A stretch of DNA of 64,000 bases from Enterococcus sp. ZJ1622 (GCF_011038845.1 NZ_JAAKDW010000003.1:124001-188000); one strand, 5' to 3'. Counted from the first letter of the stretch, positions 1 to 8,846 are shown. The notes: generated from the letters alone by a model not told the origin. Program-made: numbers and translations.

Positions 1-43
1 ATAGATTAGAATGAAAAAACGGATATGAAAGAGGTTTTAGTCA

Positions 44-673
44 ATGACAAAAAGCAAGCCAATTATCATTGGTGTGACGGGTGGATCAGGAAGCGGGAAA
101 ACAAGTGTCAGCCGCGCCATTTTTAATAACTTTCCAGACCATTCCATCATGATGCTTGAACAGGATTCTTATTATAAGGATCAAAGCCATTTGAGTTTTG
201 AAGAACGATTGAATACAAACTATGATCATCCCTTTGCCTTTGATAATGATCTGCTGATTCAGCATGTGGAAGAACTACTGAACTATCAAGCCATTGAAAA
301 ACCAGTGTATGATTATGTCGAACATACAAGAAGTCAAGCAACGATTATCCAAGAGCCAAAAGAAGTCATTATTTTAGAAGGAATCTTGATTCTGGAGGAC
401 GAGAGGCTTCGTGATTTGATGGATATCAAAGTATATGTGGATACAGATGATGACATTCGCATTATCCGACGAATCAAGCGAGATATGGAAGAGCGGGGAC
501 GGACATTGGATTCAGTGATCGAACAGTATCTTACGGTCGTCAAACCGATGTATCATCAATTTATCGAACCGACAAAACGCTACGCAGATATCATCGTTCC
601 AGAAGGCGGAGAAAACCACGTCGCCATCGATTTGATCACGACGAAGGTTGCTAGCTTTTTAAACCATGATTGA
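44..673 (+). CDS. udk: Uridine kinase
   Basis: Phosphorylates uridine and cytidine to UMP and CMP in the cytoplasmic pyrimidine salvage pathway. The 209-residue product opens with a textbook P-loop, [12 protein letters not shown] at residues 10-21, and carries the family pattern DHPFAFDND (substrate region) and [12 protein letters not shown] (lid region). Length matches the usual 205-215 residues. The ATG at 44 follows an AGAGG ribosome site. The gene stands alone and is followed by a possible hairpin terminator. Assignment to the uridine kinase family is secure; preference between uridine and cytidine cannot be read from sequence. Confidence 0.95.
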   Translation: MTKSKPIIIGVTGGSGSGKTSVSRAIFNNFPDHSIMMLEQDSYYKDQSHLSFEERLNTNYDHPFAFDNDLLIQHVEELLNYQAIEKPVYDYVEHTRSQATIIQEPKEVIILEGILILEDERLRDLMDIKVYVDTDDDIRIIRRIKRDMEERGRTLDSVIEQYLTVVKPMYHQFIEPTKRYADIIVPEGGENHVAIDLITTKVASFLNHD

Positions 674-693
674 TAGATAACCGTTTCATTGCA

Positions 694-760
694 AACAGTT
701 GAATGGACTGCAGCGGTCTAAAGAATTTTTAGCCAGCACGTCAGTCAACTGTTTTTTTGT
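694..760 (+). terminator. Possible terminator after udk
   Basis: A 9-bp perfect inverted repeat, AACAGTTGA at 694-702 and TCAACTGTT at 745-753, is followed by a run of seven T. The 42-base loop is long for an intrinsic terminator, so confidence is moderate. Confidence 0.5.
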
Positions 761-797
761 TTCTGTTCGATCTGCGAAAAAAAGACGAGGAGTTGCC

Positions 798-1400
798 ATG
801 ATTAAACACACATCCAGTTTACAAAAGTACATACGGCTGATACCGATCATCGGACTGCTTTTCTTTTTGGCACTGATTATTTATGCGTATAGGCACGGGA
901 TCTTCCAATCGACTGAGTCGCTGCAAGCCTTTATCCAGCAGTTTGGACAGTATGCAGTGGTCATTTTCATCCTTCTGCAGATCATTCAAGTGATCATCCC
1001 GATATTGCCGGGAGGGATTTCTTCTGTAGTTGGGATGTTGATGTTCGGTAATGGATTTGGTCTGTTTTACAGTTGTATCGGTCTGGTGATCGGTGAAGCG
1101 ATCGGTTTTTTGCTTGTGAGGTATTACGGAGTCGGTTTCGTCCAGCTGATCCTATCACCAAAAAAATATCAGAAATTCGATCAGCTGCTGACTCGAAAAA
1201 CAAAGGACATCAAAAAAGTACTGGTGGTGACACTGCTTCTTCCTTTTGCGCCGGATGACTTGATCTGTCTGGTCGCAGGGCTTACGAAGCTCACCTTCAA
1301 AGAATACATGCAGATCGTCATTTTGCTGAAGCCATGGTCTGTAGGAGCATATAGTATGATCATGCTCTTTTTGTTCCACAAAGCACAAGGACATTTATAA
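798..1400 (+). CDS. TVP38/TMEM64 (VTT-domain) membrane protein
   Basis: Integral membrane protein of the DedA/TVP38 superfamily, 200 residues, with about five hydrophobic segments. The motif PGGISSVVGMLMFG followed by GEAIGFLLVRYYG is the VTT-domain signature seen in TVP38 proteins. Some DedA-superfamily members are undecaprenyl phosphate or phosphatidylethanolamine transporters or scramblases; which lipid this one handles, if any, is unknown. The ATG at 798 has a GACGAGGAG ribosome site; an in-frame upstream extension to 699 lies inside the udk terminator hairpin and is not used. A GNAT gene follows 27 bp downstream and may be cotranscribed. Confidence 0.85.
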   Translation: MIKHTSSLQKYIRLIPIIGLLFFLALIIYAYRHGIFQSTESLQAFIQQFGQYAVVIFILLQIIQVIIPILPGGISSVVGMLMFGNGFGLFYSCIGLVIGEAIGFLLVRYYGVGFVQLILSPKKYQKFDQLLTRKTKDIKKVLVVTLLLPFAPDDLICLVAGLTKLTFKEYMQIVILLKPWSVGAYSMIMLFLFHKAQGHL

Positions 1401-1427
1401 CTTGGTGAAAGAAAGGGATGCAGAGAC

Positions 1428-1916
1428 ATGGAAAAAATCAACGTAACAGAAAATGAGCTGGATGAGCTGATCGCTATCATACAAGAAGTATGGCCAGAAG
1501 CGTTCGTACCGATCATCGGGCAAGCACAAGTTGCGTATATGCTGGCAACGTATCAATCAAAAGAACAGATCAAAAAAGAACTGGCAGAAGGTGTCGCTTA
1601 TTTTTTATTGAAACAAGAGGGTGAGACTGTCGGCTATACAGCCTATGAACATATTGACGGAAAGATCTATCTGAGCAAATTGTACCTACTGGATCGCGTA
1701 CGCGGGCAAGGATTGACGTCTTCTGTGTTTCGCTGGTATGAAGAACTGGCTGCACAGACTGAGAAGAAAGAAATCTTTCTGCGGGTGAACCAAGGAAACA
1801 AACAAGCGATCGAGGTCTACAAGCATGAAGGCTTCATCATAACAGGAGAATTGATTTCAGCTATTGGCCAAGGATTTCAGATGGTTGATTATAAAATGGA
1901 AAAATCACTCGCATAA
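1428..1916 (+). CDS. GNAT-family N-acetyltransferase
   Basis: 162-residue acetyl-CoA-dependent acetyltransferase. The acetyl-CoA binding motif R-x-x-G-x-G/A appears as RVRGQGLTSS around residues 90-100, followed by the typical C-terminal NQGNKQAIEVYKHEGF strand-helix segment. Such small soluble GNATs acetylate amines of metabolites, antibiotics or protein N termini; nothing here defines the substrate. It follows the TVP38-type gene closely. The ribosome site is GAAAGAAAGGG upstream of the ATG, rather far away, so the start is slightly uncertain. Confidence 0.85.
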   Translation: MEKINVTENELDELIAIIQEVWPEAFVPIIGQAQVAYMLATYQSKEQIKKELAEGVAYFLLKQEGETVGYTAYEHIDGKIYLSKLYLLDRVRGQGLTSSVFRWYEELAAQTEKKEIFLRVNQGNKQAIEVYKHEGFIITGELISAIGQGFQMVDYKMEKSLA

Positions 1917-1940
1917 ACGGGCAAACTATGTTAAAGTAGC

Positions 1941-2143
1941 TTTATGCGACGGGTCGAGAAGGCCTCTGGTTTACAGAGCGCCTAATTGATTTTGGAGGCA
2001 CATGATAATGCATGTTATCACCTGCCGGATGCAGGGGTGTCGGGTGAAGACTTTTGTGGAAAAGAGCTTGCCTGCTTGAGTGATCAAGTACCAGTTAGAG
2101 GTTGGAACATAGCTTTTTAAGTTATGGTTCAGCCTCTTTTTTT
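1941..2143 (+). ncRNA. Candidate structured RNA or leader
   Basis: This 200-base stretch between the GNAT gene and the MFS gene is packed with short perfect hairpins. They are CTCTG/CAGAG at 1964-1978, GATAA/TTATC at 2004-2019, CCTGC/GCAGG at 2021-2035 and CTTGA/TCAAG at 2075-2088, followed by a strong intrinsic terminator at 2098-2143. The GAGG at the start of the terminator stem can also pair with GCCTCT at 1962-1967, giving an alternative closing stem incompatible with termination. That geometry fits either a trans-acting small RNA with its own terminator or a riboswitch-like leader for the MFS gene. It lacks the T-box sequence and the hallmarks I know of tmRNA, SRP RNA and the common riboswitches. 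Coding potential is poor on both strands. Confidence 0.5.
2098..2143 (+). terminator. Intrinsic terminator of the candidate RNA
   Basis: A stem of about 15 bp (GAGGTTGGAACATAGC pairing with GTTATGGTTCAGCCTC, with G-U pairs and one mismatch) is followed by seven T. It ends the hairpin-rich region 110 bp before the MFS start. Confidence 0.8.
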
Positions 2144-2251
2144 CGCTTAAGTGCCAAATCTTGCACTTCAAAAATGTAGTTTTTCTTTCTTTAATGGTAA
2201 AATCGACGTTAAGCTGGATGGTTCAGCTAACTTGTTAAGGAGCTTTTTGTT

Positions 2252-3625
2252 ATGTTTGGAAAACTGAAACAATTTGGGCGTCAATTTACAGAGACAACGC
2301 CTTTTATATTAAGTAACACAGTGATTTTTATTCCCTATCTTTTGTTTATGGGATTGAGTAACGGGTTTGGCTGGCAGTTGATCCTGCCTTTCACGTTGTT
2401 TTACACCTTTCGGATGACCGGGTTGTTTTTAATCAGCGGGATTCGTTTTGGATTAGATAGTTATACACTGCTGATGATCTCTCTTTTGATCGGCGGAGCA
2501 GGATCGCTTGTCGGGATCTTCGGGATGTTTTATTTCCCGCTCTTTTATTTTTCCAGTGTCTTGCTAGGATTGAGTGCTGCTTGGCTAGTTCCGGCAAATG
2601 TCACTGTCAATAGGCATGAGAAGCAGCAAGGGTATGTCAACATGAAAGGCAGCAAGTATTTCTTTGCTTTGTTTTTGCTGTTCATTTTATTTCGAGCGAT
2701 CGAATTGCCTTATCCGCTCCAAGCGGGTGTGACACTTTCTCTTTATACGGTGTTTTATATCATGGCGTATCACACAGTGAGTCATTATCCGAGATACGAG
2801 CTGGATTTCAAAGACATCAAAAAGAATCTAGTCGTGACAAAAGAGCTCGTTTTGTTTGCGGTTTTCTTTGTTTTGTTGTTTGTCTTGCGAAATGCGCGGC
2901 TATTGGTGGATACAAAGCTGTTTGACTTTGCGATATTCGGATTTCTTCTTTTGTTCATCGTTCTCACTTTTTATCTCGGTCGTGCGAGAAAAAACTGGAA
3001 ACTGCCTGATTGGTTGAATCTATTGACCTTTTTGAATGGAATGATCGGAAATTTCCTTTTCTTGTTCAGTACGATCTATATAGGAAGGGTCTATGGATTT
3101 GATAAGATCGCGATGCATATGTATGTCCCTTATATCACAGGGATGCTTCTTGCGAAGATTCTCGGTCAGTCAGTGCTGCGACGAGTGTCTAGTTCCCCTG
3201 TTGTACTGCAATTAGCCGGTATGCTGTTTTCTCTATTTGTTTTGCTGATTCCACATGGCTTTATCGTGGGATTGTTCTTGCTGAGTTTCTGGCATGCGGT
3301 GACCGGTAGCTGGCTGAATCAGGAATATTACGCGATCGAGACAGCTATACCTGCAGACCGTCGAGTGATCACGAAATATACCACACAAAACAAAGGGAGC
3401 GTGATCCATCAGTTCCTGTTGATGACGATGCTGTTCGGTACGGCATATCTGATGGATGAACCTCTTAATCTTTTGCTTCGACTGACTGGAAAAGGAAATG
3501 TCCCAGCTTCTGGTCTCGAGCTTTTGATCTATGTCAAATGGCTGAATATCGGTTTATTGATCTTGGGCGTCATTTCAGTTTATGTTTTATGGAAAAGAGG
3601 AGAGAAACATGCGTCTATTCGTTGA
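2252..3625 (+). CDS. Major facilitator superfamily-like transporter
   Basis: 457-residue polytopic membrane protein with about 12 hydrophobic segments and short charged loops, consistent with an MFS permease. A central cytoplasmic-looking loop (around RARKNWKLPDW) separates two halves. The substrate is not recognisable. The ATG at 2252 follows AAGGAGC. The coding region overlaps the next gene by 17 bp, so the two are probably translated from one message. The upstream hairpin-rich RNA could be its attenuating leader. The assignment is based on overall hydrophobicity and recalled family resemblance rather than a diagnostic motif. Confidence 0.7.
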   Translation: MFGKLKQFGRQFTETTPFILSNTVIFIPYLLFMGLSNGFGWQLILPFTLFYTFRMTGLFLISGIRFGLDSYTLLMISLLIGGAGSLVGIFGMFYFPLFYFSSVLLGLSAAWLVPANVTVNRHEKQQGYVNMKGSKYFFALFLLFILFRAIELPYPLQAGVTLSLYTVFYIMAYHTVSHYPRYELDFKDIKKNLVVTKELVLFAVFFVLLFVLRNARLLVDTKLFDFAIFGFLLLFIVLTFYLGRARKNWKLPDWLNLLTFLNGMIGNFLFLFSTIYIGRVYGFDKIAMHMYVPYITGMLLAKILGQSVLRRVSSSPVVLQLAGMLFSLFVLLIPHGFIVGLFLLSFWHAVTGSWLNQEYYAIETAIPADRRVITKYTTQNKGSVIHQFLLMTMLFGTAYLMDEPLNLLLRLTGKGNVPASGLELLIYVKWLNIGLLILGVISVYVLWKRGEKHASIR

Positions 3626-4082
3626 TGGAGATGGATCGCCAGTAAAAGACGATGTGATTCGGATTGCACAGCGCTACGGGCTTGAGGTGGTCATTGTCAC
3701 GAGCGTCGATCATTATACGACAAAAGAATATCCGGCAAATGTCCAACTGGTCTACGTCGATCGGGGAGCTGACAGTGCTGATTACAAGATCGTTGGGTTG
3801 ATCCGGGAAAAAGATATTCTAGTCACACAAGACTATGGATTGGCTTCACTGGTCTTGCCGAAAGGGGTCAGAGTATTGCATCAAACGGGAAAAGAGTTTG
3901 ATGAGAGCAATATTGGCACGCTTTTAGAACAGCGTTATTACAGTGGGAAACTGCGAAAAGCCGGGATGCGGACAAAAGGACCTAAAGCATTTACGGAAAA
4001 AGATCATATGACTTTTTCGCAAGCGCTGAAAACAGCGATCGAACAGGAATTGGCACGCAAAAAAGAATGGGAAGAGGGCTAG
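3609..4082 (+). CDS. YaiI/YqxD (DUF188) family protein
   Basis: 157-residue cytoplasmic protein of the widespread YaiI/YqxD family, whose fold resembles PIN/NYN nucleases; biochemical function is not established. The N-terminal acidic motif reads VDGDGSPVKDD, where most members have VDADACPVK. A second acidic stretch, VDRGADSADYKI, and the conserved TQDYGLASL follow. The ATG at 3609 has an AAGAGGAGAG ribosome site inside the end of the MFS gene. A hairpin overlapping its stop codon terminates it. Confidence 0.88.
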   Translation: MRLFVDGDGSPVKDDVIRIAQRYGLEVVIVTSVDHYTTKEYPANVQLVYVDRGADSADYKIVGLIREKDILVTQDYGLASLVLPKGVRVLHQTGKEFDESNIGTLLEQRYYSGKLRKAGMRTKGPKAFTEKDHMTFSQALKTAIEQELARKKEWEEG

Positions 4083-4106
4083 TCTGCCTCATCCCATTCT
4101 TTTTGT
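4061..4106. terminator. Bidirectional terminator between convergent genes
   Basis: AAGAATGGGAAGAG (4063-4076) pairs with CTCATCCCATTCTT (4088-4101) with one mismatch. T-runs lie on both sides, serving the rightward YqxD-type gene and the leftward UbiB-type kinase gene. The left arm lies within the last codons of the YqxD-type gene. Confidence 0.85.
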
Positions 4107-4142
4107 TTTTAGTTGAAGAAAAACAGTTTTTCAAGGGGTCGC

Positions 4143-5885
4143 TCATTTTCTTTTCTTATACATCTGGATCAATGCGTCGATCGCAAGGATAATGATGACA
4201 AGTGCGGCTATGGCGTAAGTGAAAATCCCAAGCAAGGAAACGACTTGCAAGTTCTCAACAGGCGCTGCTTGGACCAACAAAGAAGAACCCACGATCAAAG
4301 CAGCTAAAACGAGGCCGAACACCAGCCGATTGACCATATTTTCGATTCGATTCAACAGACTGTCCTGTTTTTTTAGTTCTAAATTCACTTTTCCTTGTCC
4401 AGATGCCCAGAGTTCCAGTAAATGGTGGAGTTGCTGCGGGATTTTCGGTGCGGCTTTTAACCCTTCCAGTAAATCCAGACCACTTTGCTTCAACGAATCC
4501 TCTATGTCCAAGTGCGAAAGGAAGTAGCGCTGTGCAAAAGGAGAAGCGACTTCCATCAAAGAAATTTCAGGGGCGAGAACTCGTATGACGCCTTCCAAAG
4601 TTCCGAATGCCTTCAACAATAAGGTGATATCTCTGTCAAACTGGAGATTGTTCTGGTGGCAGATCACAACGACTTGGGTAAAGACTTCCTGCAAATCGAT
4701 TTCTTCAATGGGGGAGTCATAATATTGCTCAAGAAACGTAGTCAATTCTTCATGAAAATGACTTTCATCAAAAGGACCTTCTTGCTGACACAGCCGAAGA
4801 ACTGCTTTTTCGATACGATAGGCATCTTTTGTGTATAAAGCAAGAACGGCTTCGGTCAGCTTTTGACGTAAAGTGACAGATAGACTGCCCATCATTCCAA
4901 AATCAATGTAACTGATCACGTAAGGCTGTGAAGCTGTTACCTGTTGCGTCGTTGCTTGCAAAGTGATCGGGCCGATCTCTTTTTGATATTCAGAAGCAGT
5001 GGTTGTTTGTGCGTGTTCCTGCTCTTGTGTCGACAAAGGATGAAACAGCAGGTTCCCAGGATGCGGGTCAGCGTGGAAAAACCCATCATCAAATACTTGT
5101 TTCATGAAATTCTCGATCAGAAGGTGTGCGATCTCCTGTTTTAGCTGCTTGTTGTTTTTTTCTGGAATCGGTGAAGGCTTGTCGTTTTCCAGCATCATCA
5201 ACTGATTGAGATTCTCTCCTGGCATGTCTTCCATCACGATCATTTTTTCAGAGCAGAAGGCTTCATAGATTTTAGGGCTTCGGATCTCATGCCAGTGATT
5301 GTTTTTTTGATAGAAGGCTTCGCCGTTCTTACTTTCTTTCAAGAAATCCAGTTCATTACCCAATGATCGTTTTACTTCTTGCAAGACCCCTTTCAGGTCA
5401 ACGACACTCGTCTCAGGAATATATTTGATCAAAGGGATCGCACGTTCAAACAATTGAAGATCGAGCGTGATCTCTTCTGCGATATTGGGATGCTGGACTT
5501 TGACGACTACAGCTTCACCATTCTTCAGTTTTGCCCGATGTGCTTGTCCCATGGATGCAGAAGCAAAAGGTGTTTTTGAAAAATCCTCGAAAATATCAGG
5601 AATAGACAATCCGAGCTCTGCTTCGATCGTTTGCTTCACGGTTGCAAAGGTATCGCTAGGCACGCTGTCTTGAAGCGTCTTGAATGTTTGAGTGAAGGAA
5701 GTCGTGAGCAGATCTTCTCTGACAGAAAGCATCTGTCCGATTTTGATGAAAGTAGGACCTAGTTCTTCAAATGCTTTTTTCACTTGTTCGGGATTCTTTT
5801 GTTGCACAAGATTGGGGACCACGCTATATTTGACGAAGATACGGACGATCTCTGCCAACCGACTGCGGGAAGTTGTTTTCGGCAT
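4143..5885 (-). CDS. ABC1/UbiB (AarF)-family atypical kinase
   Basis: 580-residue atypical protein kinase-like ATPase, membrane-tethered by two hydrophobic helices at the extreme C terminus. Family hallmarks are visible: the KxGQ motif in FIKIGQMLSVREDLL, the alanine/serine-rich nucleotide loop SASMGQAHRA, the lysine in VVKVQHP, ELDFLKE, the catalytic HADPHPGN and the metal-binding DFGMMG. In other bacteria UbiB supports ubiquinone synthesis; enterococci lack ubiquinone, so a role in menaquinone or other isoprenoid-lipid handling is only an inference. The segment between HADPHPGN and DFGMMG carries about 35 extra polar residues rich in Thr and Gln. The ATG at 5885 has an AGGAGGGA ribosome site. 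It appears monocistronic. Confidence 0.88.
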   Translation of the reverse strand: MPKTTSRSRLAEIVRIFVKYSVVPNLVQQKNPEQVKKAFEELGPTFIKIGQMLSVREDLLTTSFTQTFKTLQDSVPSDTFATVKQTIEAELGLSIPDIFEDFSKTPFASASMGQAHRAKLKNGEAVVVKVQHPNIAEEITLDLQLFERAIPLIKYIPETSVVDLKGVLQEVKRSLGNELDFLKESKNGEAFYQKNNHWHEIRSPKIYEAFCSEKMIVMEDMPGENLNQLMMLENDKPSPIPEKNNKQLKQEIAHLLIENFMKQVFDDGFFHADPHPGNLLFHPLSTQEQEHAQTTTASEYQKEIGPITLQATTQQVTASQPYVISYIDFGMMGSLSVTLRQKLTEAVLALYTKDAYRIEKAVLRLCQQEGPFDESHFHEELTTFLEQYYDSPIEEIDLQEVFTQVVVICHQNNLQFDRDITLLLKAFGTLEGVIRVLAPEISLMEVASPFAQRYFLSHLDIEDSLKQSGLDLLEGLKAAPKIPQQLHHLLELWASGQGKVNLELKKQDSLLNRIENMVNRLVFGLVLAALIVGSSLLVQAAPVENLQVVSLLGIFTYAIAALVIIILAIDALIQMYKKRK

Positions 5886-6083
5886 GTATATCCCTCCTTT
5901 TCTTTATCATAACTTTTAATAGGGAATGCGACAACTATTCTGTTGAGAGGAGATGGAAGCGGCTGTAAGCTGTTTTTTAGGAGAAGGCTGTTTTTTTATA
6001 AATAAGGTGGTCGCTTAATTTTATTTTGTGCTAAAATATGAGAGTAAATCACTGAACGATTTAGAATACAGGAGGACAATCTT

Positions 6084-7157
6084 TTGAAGATTACTTTATT
6101 ATACGGAGGACGCAGCGCGGAACATGATGTTTCCATCCTTTCAGCGTTTTCAGTCTTAAATGCGATTTATTATGCCTATTACCAAGTTCAGCTCGTATTT
6201 ATCAGTAAAGATGGACAATGGGTCAAAGGTCCGTTATTAACAGAAAAACCTGCCAGCAAAGAAGAGCTGCATTTGACATGGGATCCAAGTGGCCGGATCA
6301 CGGAAGGATTTACTGGAAGAGTCATCAATCCAGGGGAGATCAAAGAAGAAGGTTCGATCGTTTTCCCTGTGCTCCATGGGCCGAATGGCGAGGATGGTAC
6401 GATCCAAGGATTCCTTGAAACGTTGAATATGCCTTACGTCGGGGCAGGTGTACTGACAAGTGCCTCTGCGATGGATAAGATCATGACGAAATATATCCTG
6501 CAAGCGGCAGGTGTACCTCAAGTGCCTTACGTGCCTGTATTGAAGAACCAATGGAAAGAAAATCCAAAAAAAGTGTTCGATCAATGCGAAGGTTCACTGC
6601 TTTACCCAATGTTTGTCAAACCAGCGAATATGGGTTCTAGTGTAGGGATCTCAAAAGCAGAAAATCGAGAAGAACTGCAAAATGCTCTAGCAACAGCTTA
6701 CCGCTATGATTCACGTGCGATTGTAGAGCAGGGGATCGAAGCGCGGGAAATCGAAGTTGCAGTGCTGGGAAATGAAGATGTTCGGACGACCTTACCTGGT
6801 GAAGTCGTGAAAGATGTCGCTTTTTATGATTATGAAGCAAAATACATCAACAACAAAATAGAGATGCAGATCCCGGCCGAAGTACCAGAAGAAGTCCATC
6901 AAAAAGCGCAGGAATACGCAAAAATCGCGTACACGATGCTAGGCGGAAGCGGATTGAGCCGTTGCGACTTTTTCTTGACGAATAAAAATGAATTATTCTT
7001 GAATGAATTGAATACAATGCCAGGTTTTACAGAATTCAGTATGTATCCATTATTATGGGAAAATATGGGATTGAAATACGGCGATCTGATCGAAGAACTG
7101 ATTCAGTTAGGGATCAACCGGTTCAACCAAAGACAAGAATTTTTTGAAAATGAATAA
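6084..7157 (+). CDS. ddl: D-alanine--D-alanine ligase
   Basis: 357-residue ATP-grasp ligase that makes the D-Ala-D-Ala dipeptide for peptidoglycan; this is the normal vancomycin target pathway. The N-terminal GGRSAEHDVS, the SSVGISKA loop and the omega-loop motif VAFYDYEAKY are all present. Tyr in the omega loop is what D-Ala-D-Ala ligases have, unlike VanA-type D-Ala-D-Lac ligases. The C-terminal ELNTMPGFT metal/ATP segment is intact. Translation starts at TTG 6084 after a perfect GGAGG, and the reading MKITLLYGG from there is the family start. murF follows after a 290-bp gap occupied by repeat elements. Confidence 0.97.
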   Translation: MKITLLYGGRSAEHDVSILSAFSVLNAIYYAYYQVQLVFISKDGQWVKGPLLTEKPASKEELHLTWDPSGRITEGFTGRVINPGEIKEEGSIVFPVLHGPNGEDGTIQGFLETLNMPYVGAGVLTSASAMDKIMTKYILQAAGVPQVPYVPVLKNQWKENPKKVFDQCEGSLLYPMFVKPANMGSSVGISKAENREELQNALATAYRYDSRAIVEQGIEAREIEVAVLGNEDVRTTLPGEVVKDVAFYDYEAKYINNKIEMQIPAEVPEEVHQKAQEYAKIAYTMLGGSGLSRCDFFLTNKNELFLNELNTMPGFTEFSMYPLLWENMGLKYGDLIEELIQLGINRFNQRQEFFENE

Positions 7158-7177
7158 AGAATAAACATAATGGCAAG

Positions 7178-7428
7178 GAAGCCGGAGCAAAAGTTGAAAG
7201 ACGATTGTTCTGGCTTCTAAATGTGAACAGGGACTATTTGATAGGATAGTCATGTGGTTTCTTATCACGACTGCACGTGAAGATGATCATACCGCTTTGT
7301 TCACAACCTTATCCACGGTGTTCAAGAAGCTGACTTTCGGCACTAAGTCAAAAACGAGCAGAACATGGGGAGCTGTTTCACTCATTTCTTCCTTACTGCT
7401 CAAGTCAAAACGCTTCTTTCACAACCTT
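7178..7428 (-). repeat. Divergent EFAR-like repeat element (types H, G)
   Basis: Between ddl and murF. On the minus strand a unit (type G, 7311-7428) begins with AAGGTTGTGA, has paired arms (GAAGC and TTGACTT with AAAGTCA and GCTTC), a centre AACAGCTCCCCATGTT, then GTGCCGA and GAACACCG, which is the framework of the other repeat units in the window. Next to it (7223-7310) a second unit starts with AAGGTTGTGA and folds as a three-way junction (outer stem GTGAACA/TGTTCAC, inner GACTAT/ATAGTC). A 12-bp hairpin, GAAGCCGGAGCA/TGTTCTGGCTTC, sits at 7178-7217. The element points against ddl and murF. These are the most diverged copies seen. Confidence 0.7.
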
Positions 7429-7446
7429 TTCTTAGGAGAGATCTCA

Positions 7447-8799
7447 ATGAATCTAACAATACAAGAAATTGCTCTGGCTACGGGCACACGTTGCACCTCA
7501 CAGACAGAGATCACGAATGTAGAATTCGACAGCAGAAAAATCACTAAAGGCAGTTTATTCGTACCACTTGCTGGTGCGCGAGATGGACATGAATTTATCC
7601 AGCAGGCCATCGATAATGGGGCTGTGGCTTCTTTTTGGAGCTGGGATTTAGAGAAGGCACCAGAAGGGATCGAGATCATTTCTGTCCCTGATCCGTTAAA
7701 AGCGATGCAAGATGTCGCCAAATATTATCTGGAGAAAACAGGAGCAGAAGTCGTCGCCGTTACTGGAAGCAACGGAAAAACTACAACGAAAGATCTGACC
7801 GCTTCTGTCCTGGCTCAAAAATACAAGACATACAAAACACAAGGGAATTACAACAACAATATCGGGCTTCCTTACACGATTTTACACATGCCGCAAGATA
7901 CGGAGAAAATCGTTTTAGAAATGGGGATGGATCACGCCGGGGAAATCAGTGAGCTTTCACGAATGGCTCCTCCTCAAGCAGCTGCGATCACTATGATCGG
8001 CGAGGCTCATATCGAAAATCTAGGCTCGCGAGAAGGAATCGCAAAAGCAAAAATGGAAATTACAGAAGGCATGTCTTCTAAGGGCTTGCTCGTGATCCCA
8101 GCTGATGAACCCTTGCTGACGCCACTGACAGAATCACTTGAACAAAGAATAACAACCTTTGGCATCGGTACAGGTGATGTAGAGGCAGTTTTACGATTAG
8201 AAAGCAAAACACGAACTGATTTCGAAGTGGAAGGCGAACGATTTATGATCCCATTGCCTGGAAGCTATAATGTGACCAACGCACTTATTGCTTACACGAT
8301 CGGACGGTTCTTCGAGGTCTCGATCCCAGAGATCCGCCACGGTCTAGCCAATGTCTCTGTGACGCAAAACCGGACAGAATGGCTGCAAGCCGGCAATGGC
8401 GCTTCGATTTTGAGCGATGTCTATAATGCAAATCCAACGGCGATGGGCTTAGTACTAGATACTTTTGCGAATTTGCCCACTGACGGCAGACGATTAGCTG
8501 TACTTGCAGATATGCTGGAACTAGGGGAAGATTCTTTGCAGATGCACGCAGCGATGGCTGAACATATAGACCCAGACAAGTTTTCAATCGTCTTTTTATA
8601 TGGCTCTCAGATGAAAGCCTTGAGAGATACACTGGCTGAGATGCATCCTAGATTAACTGTTTTTTATTTCGAGAATGAAAAAGAACAGCTGATCAATACA
8701 GTCAAAAGCTATTTGGAGCCTGAAGATAGCATCGTGCTGAAGGGCAGCAACAGTATGGGACTTGTTGAAGTCGTCGAGCATTTACTGCAAATGAAATGA
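7447..8799 (+). CDS. murF: UDP-MurNAc-tripeptide--D-alanyl-D-alanine ligase
   Basis: 450-residue Mur ligase that adds the D-Ala-D-Ala dipeptide made by the upstream Ddl to UDP-MurNAc-tripeptide. The ATP-binding motif VTGSNGKTTTKD, the VLEMGMDHAGEIS segment and the central NVTNALIAYTIG of Mur ligases are present. The ATG at 7447 follows AGGAGAG and gives the usual length; a longer in-frame reading from 7252 runs through the repeat element and is rejected. A housekeeping promoter for cshA begins just after its stop. Confidence 0.96.
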   Translation: MNLTIQEIALATGTRCTSQTEITNVEFDSRKITKGSLFVPLAGARDGHEFIQQAIDNGAVASFWSWDLEKAPEGIEIISVPDPLKAMQDVAKYYLEKTGAEVVAVTGSNGKTTTKDLTASVLAQKYKTYKTQGNYNNNIGLPYTILHMPQDTEKIVLEMGMDHAGEISELSRMAPPQAAAITMIGEAHIENLGSREGIAKAKMEITEGMSSKGLLVIPADEPLLTPLTESLEQRITTFGIGTGDVEAVLRLESKTRTDFEVEGERFMIPLPGSYNVTNALIAYTIGRFFEVSIPEIRHGLANVSVTQNRTEWLQAGNGASILSDVYNANPTAMGLVLDTFANLPTDGRRLAVLADMLELGEDSLQMHAAMAEHIDPDKFSIVFLYGSQMKALRDTLAEMHPRLTVFYFENEKEQLINTVKSYLEPEDSIVLKGSNSMGLVEVVEHLLQMK

Positions 8800-8811
8800 A
8801 AATCTGTAAAC

Positions 8812-8840
8812 TTGCAGAAAATGATAGAATATGTTAGAAT
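8812..8840 (+). promoter_or_regulatory. Vegetative promoter of cshA
   Basis: TTGCAG at 8812-8817 and TAGAAT at 8835-8840 are separated by 17 bp. Transcription would start near 8847, giving an untranslated leader of about 275 bases. Confidence 0.75.
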
Positions 8841-8846
8841 AACCTA

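Noticed and set aside
1941-2143. T-box, SRP RNA, tmRNA or known riboswitch
   Set aside because: The T-box core, the SRP GGAAG loop context, the tmRNA tag frame and the conserved cores of common riboswitches were looked for and not found.
7252-7446. In-frame N-terminal extension of murF by 65 codons
   Set aside because: It runs through a repeat element, has no ribosome site, and the ATG at 7447 with AGGAGAG gives the family N terminus.
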